Source: Corallococcus interemptor (GTDB taxonomy: Bacteria > Myxococcota > Myxococcia > Myxococcales > Myxococcaceae). Taken from it: 64,000 bases of DNA. Every line of letters begins with the position of its first letter. The stretch's first letter is position 1. The position numbers were made by a program, and so were the translations under genes. Shown piece after piece: positions 63,918 to 64,000 of the stretch. The notes beneath the pieces were generated by a model. That model saw nothing but the letters and a program-made list of their open reading frames with translations. It was not told where the DNA came from and made no database searches. The stretch spans positions 1-64,000 of the forward strand of contig NZ_RAWM01000033.1 of assembly GCF_003668875.1 (NCBI RefSeq), in the 5' to 3' direction.

Positions 63918-64000
63918 ACAATACCCGCGTCTCCCCGTCGCTCAGGTGCACCCCTGGCTGGACAGCCAATTGACGCCGCGGGTCCGTTCTGTCGTGCCGT

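Overview
The window looks like chromosome from a fruiting myxobacterium (Myxococcota), most likely a Corallococcus or Myxococcus relative. The evidence is high GC with strong third-position bias, a NtrC-type kinase/regulator pair, an HD-GYP response regulator, and families that are typical of this group: a DUSAM protein, DUF2019 and Imm52 immunity proteins, and a SitA-like toxin lipoprotein. This assignment is inference from gene content. No rRNA, tRNA, CRISPR array, insertion sequence or prophage was recognised.

Layout. 1-7.3 kb: penicillin-binding protein 1C (running off the left edge) coupled to a giant alpha-2-macroglobulin lipoprotein. 7.4-15 kb: small secreted or anchored proteins, an SDR dehydrogenase divergent from a YafY/WYL regulator with a palindromic operator between them, and dihydrolipoamide dehydrogenase. 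15.2-22.7 kb: a complete histidine operon (hisG-orf29-hisD-hisC-hisH-hisA-hisB-hisF-hisN-hisIE) with almost every junction overlapping by 1 or 4 bases. It is preceded by a promoter, a leader peptide with nine histidines in 25 residues, and a strong intrinsic terminator, which together form a classical attenuator. 22.8-29 kb: thiO, an HD-GYP regulator, moaA, a DUF4870 protein, and thiC behind a TPP riboswitch whose expression platform appears to hide the Shine-Dalgarno sequence.

29-43.6 kb: membrane and exported proteins. These include a three-gene secreted set (HEAT-like, HExxH-bearing, kelch propeller), a molybdenum hydroxylase operon with a diheme lipoprotein, a siderophore-interacting reductase, a DUF6600 lipoprotein, a beta-propeller glycosidase-like protein, an orphan radical SAM protein, and a small Cys-rich protein paired with a DUSAM protein. 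43.6-51.9 kb: SUV3-like helicase, ferritin-like protein, desaturase, PPK2, a diheme peroxidase-like lipoprotein, an SRPBCC protein, and an OsmC-like protein that overlaps a proline-rich ORF. 52-55.6 kb: a PAS histidine kinase and its sigma-54 response regulator.

55.7-59.6 kb is the most striking accessory locus: a beta-barrel-like exported protein, a SitA-like lipoprotein toxin with a WHH/HNH-type C-terminal tip, a DUF2019 protein and an Imm52-like protein. Base composition falls abruptly at the toxin tip. It is followed by a decayed gene (in-frame stop plus frameshift), a PAF-acetylhydrolase-like lipase, an endonuclease/exonuclease/phosphatase-family protein, a VOC/PhnB protein, and a SpoIIAA-like protein with an inverted repeat upstream.
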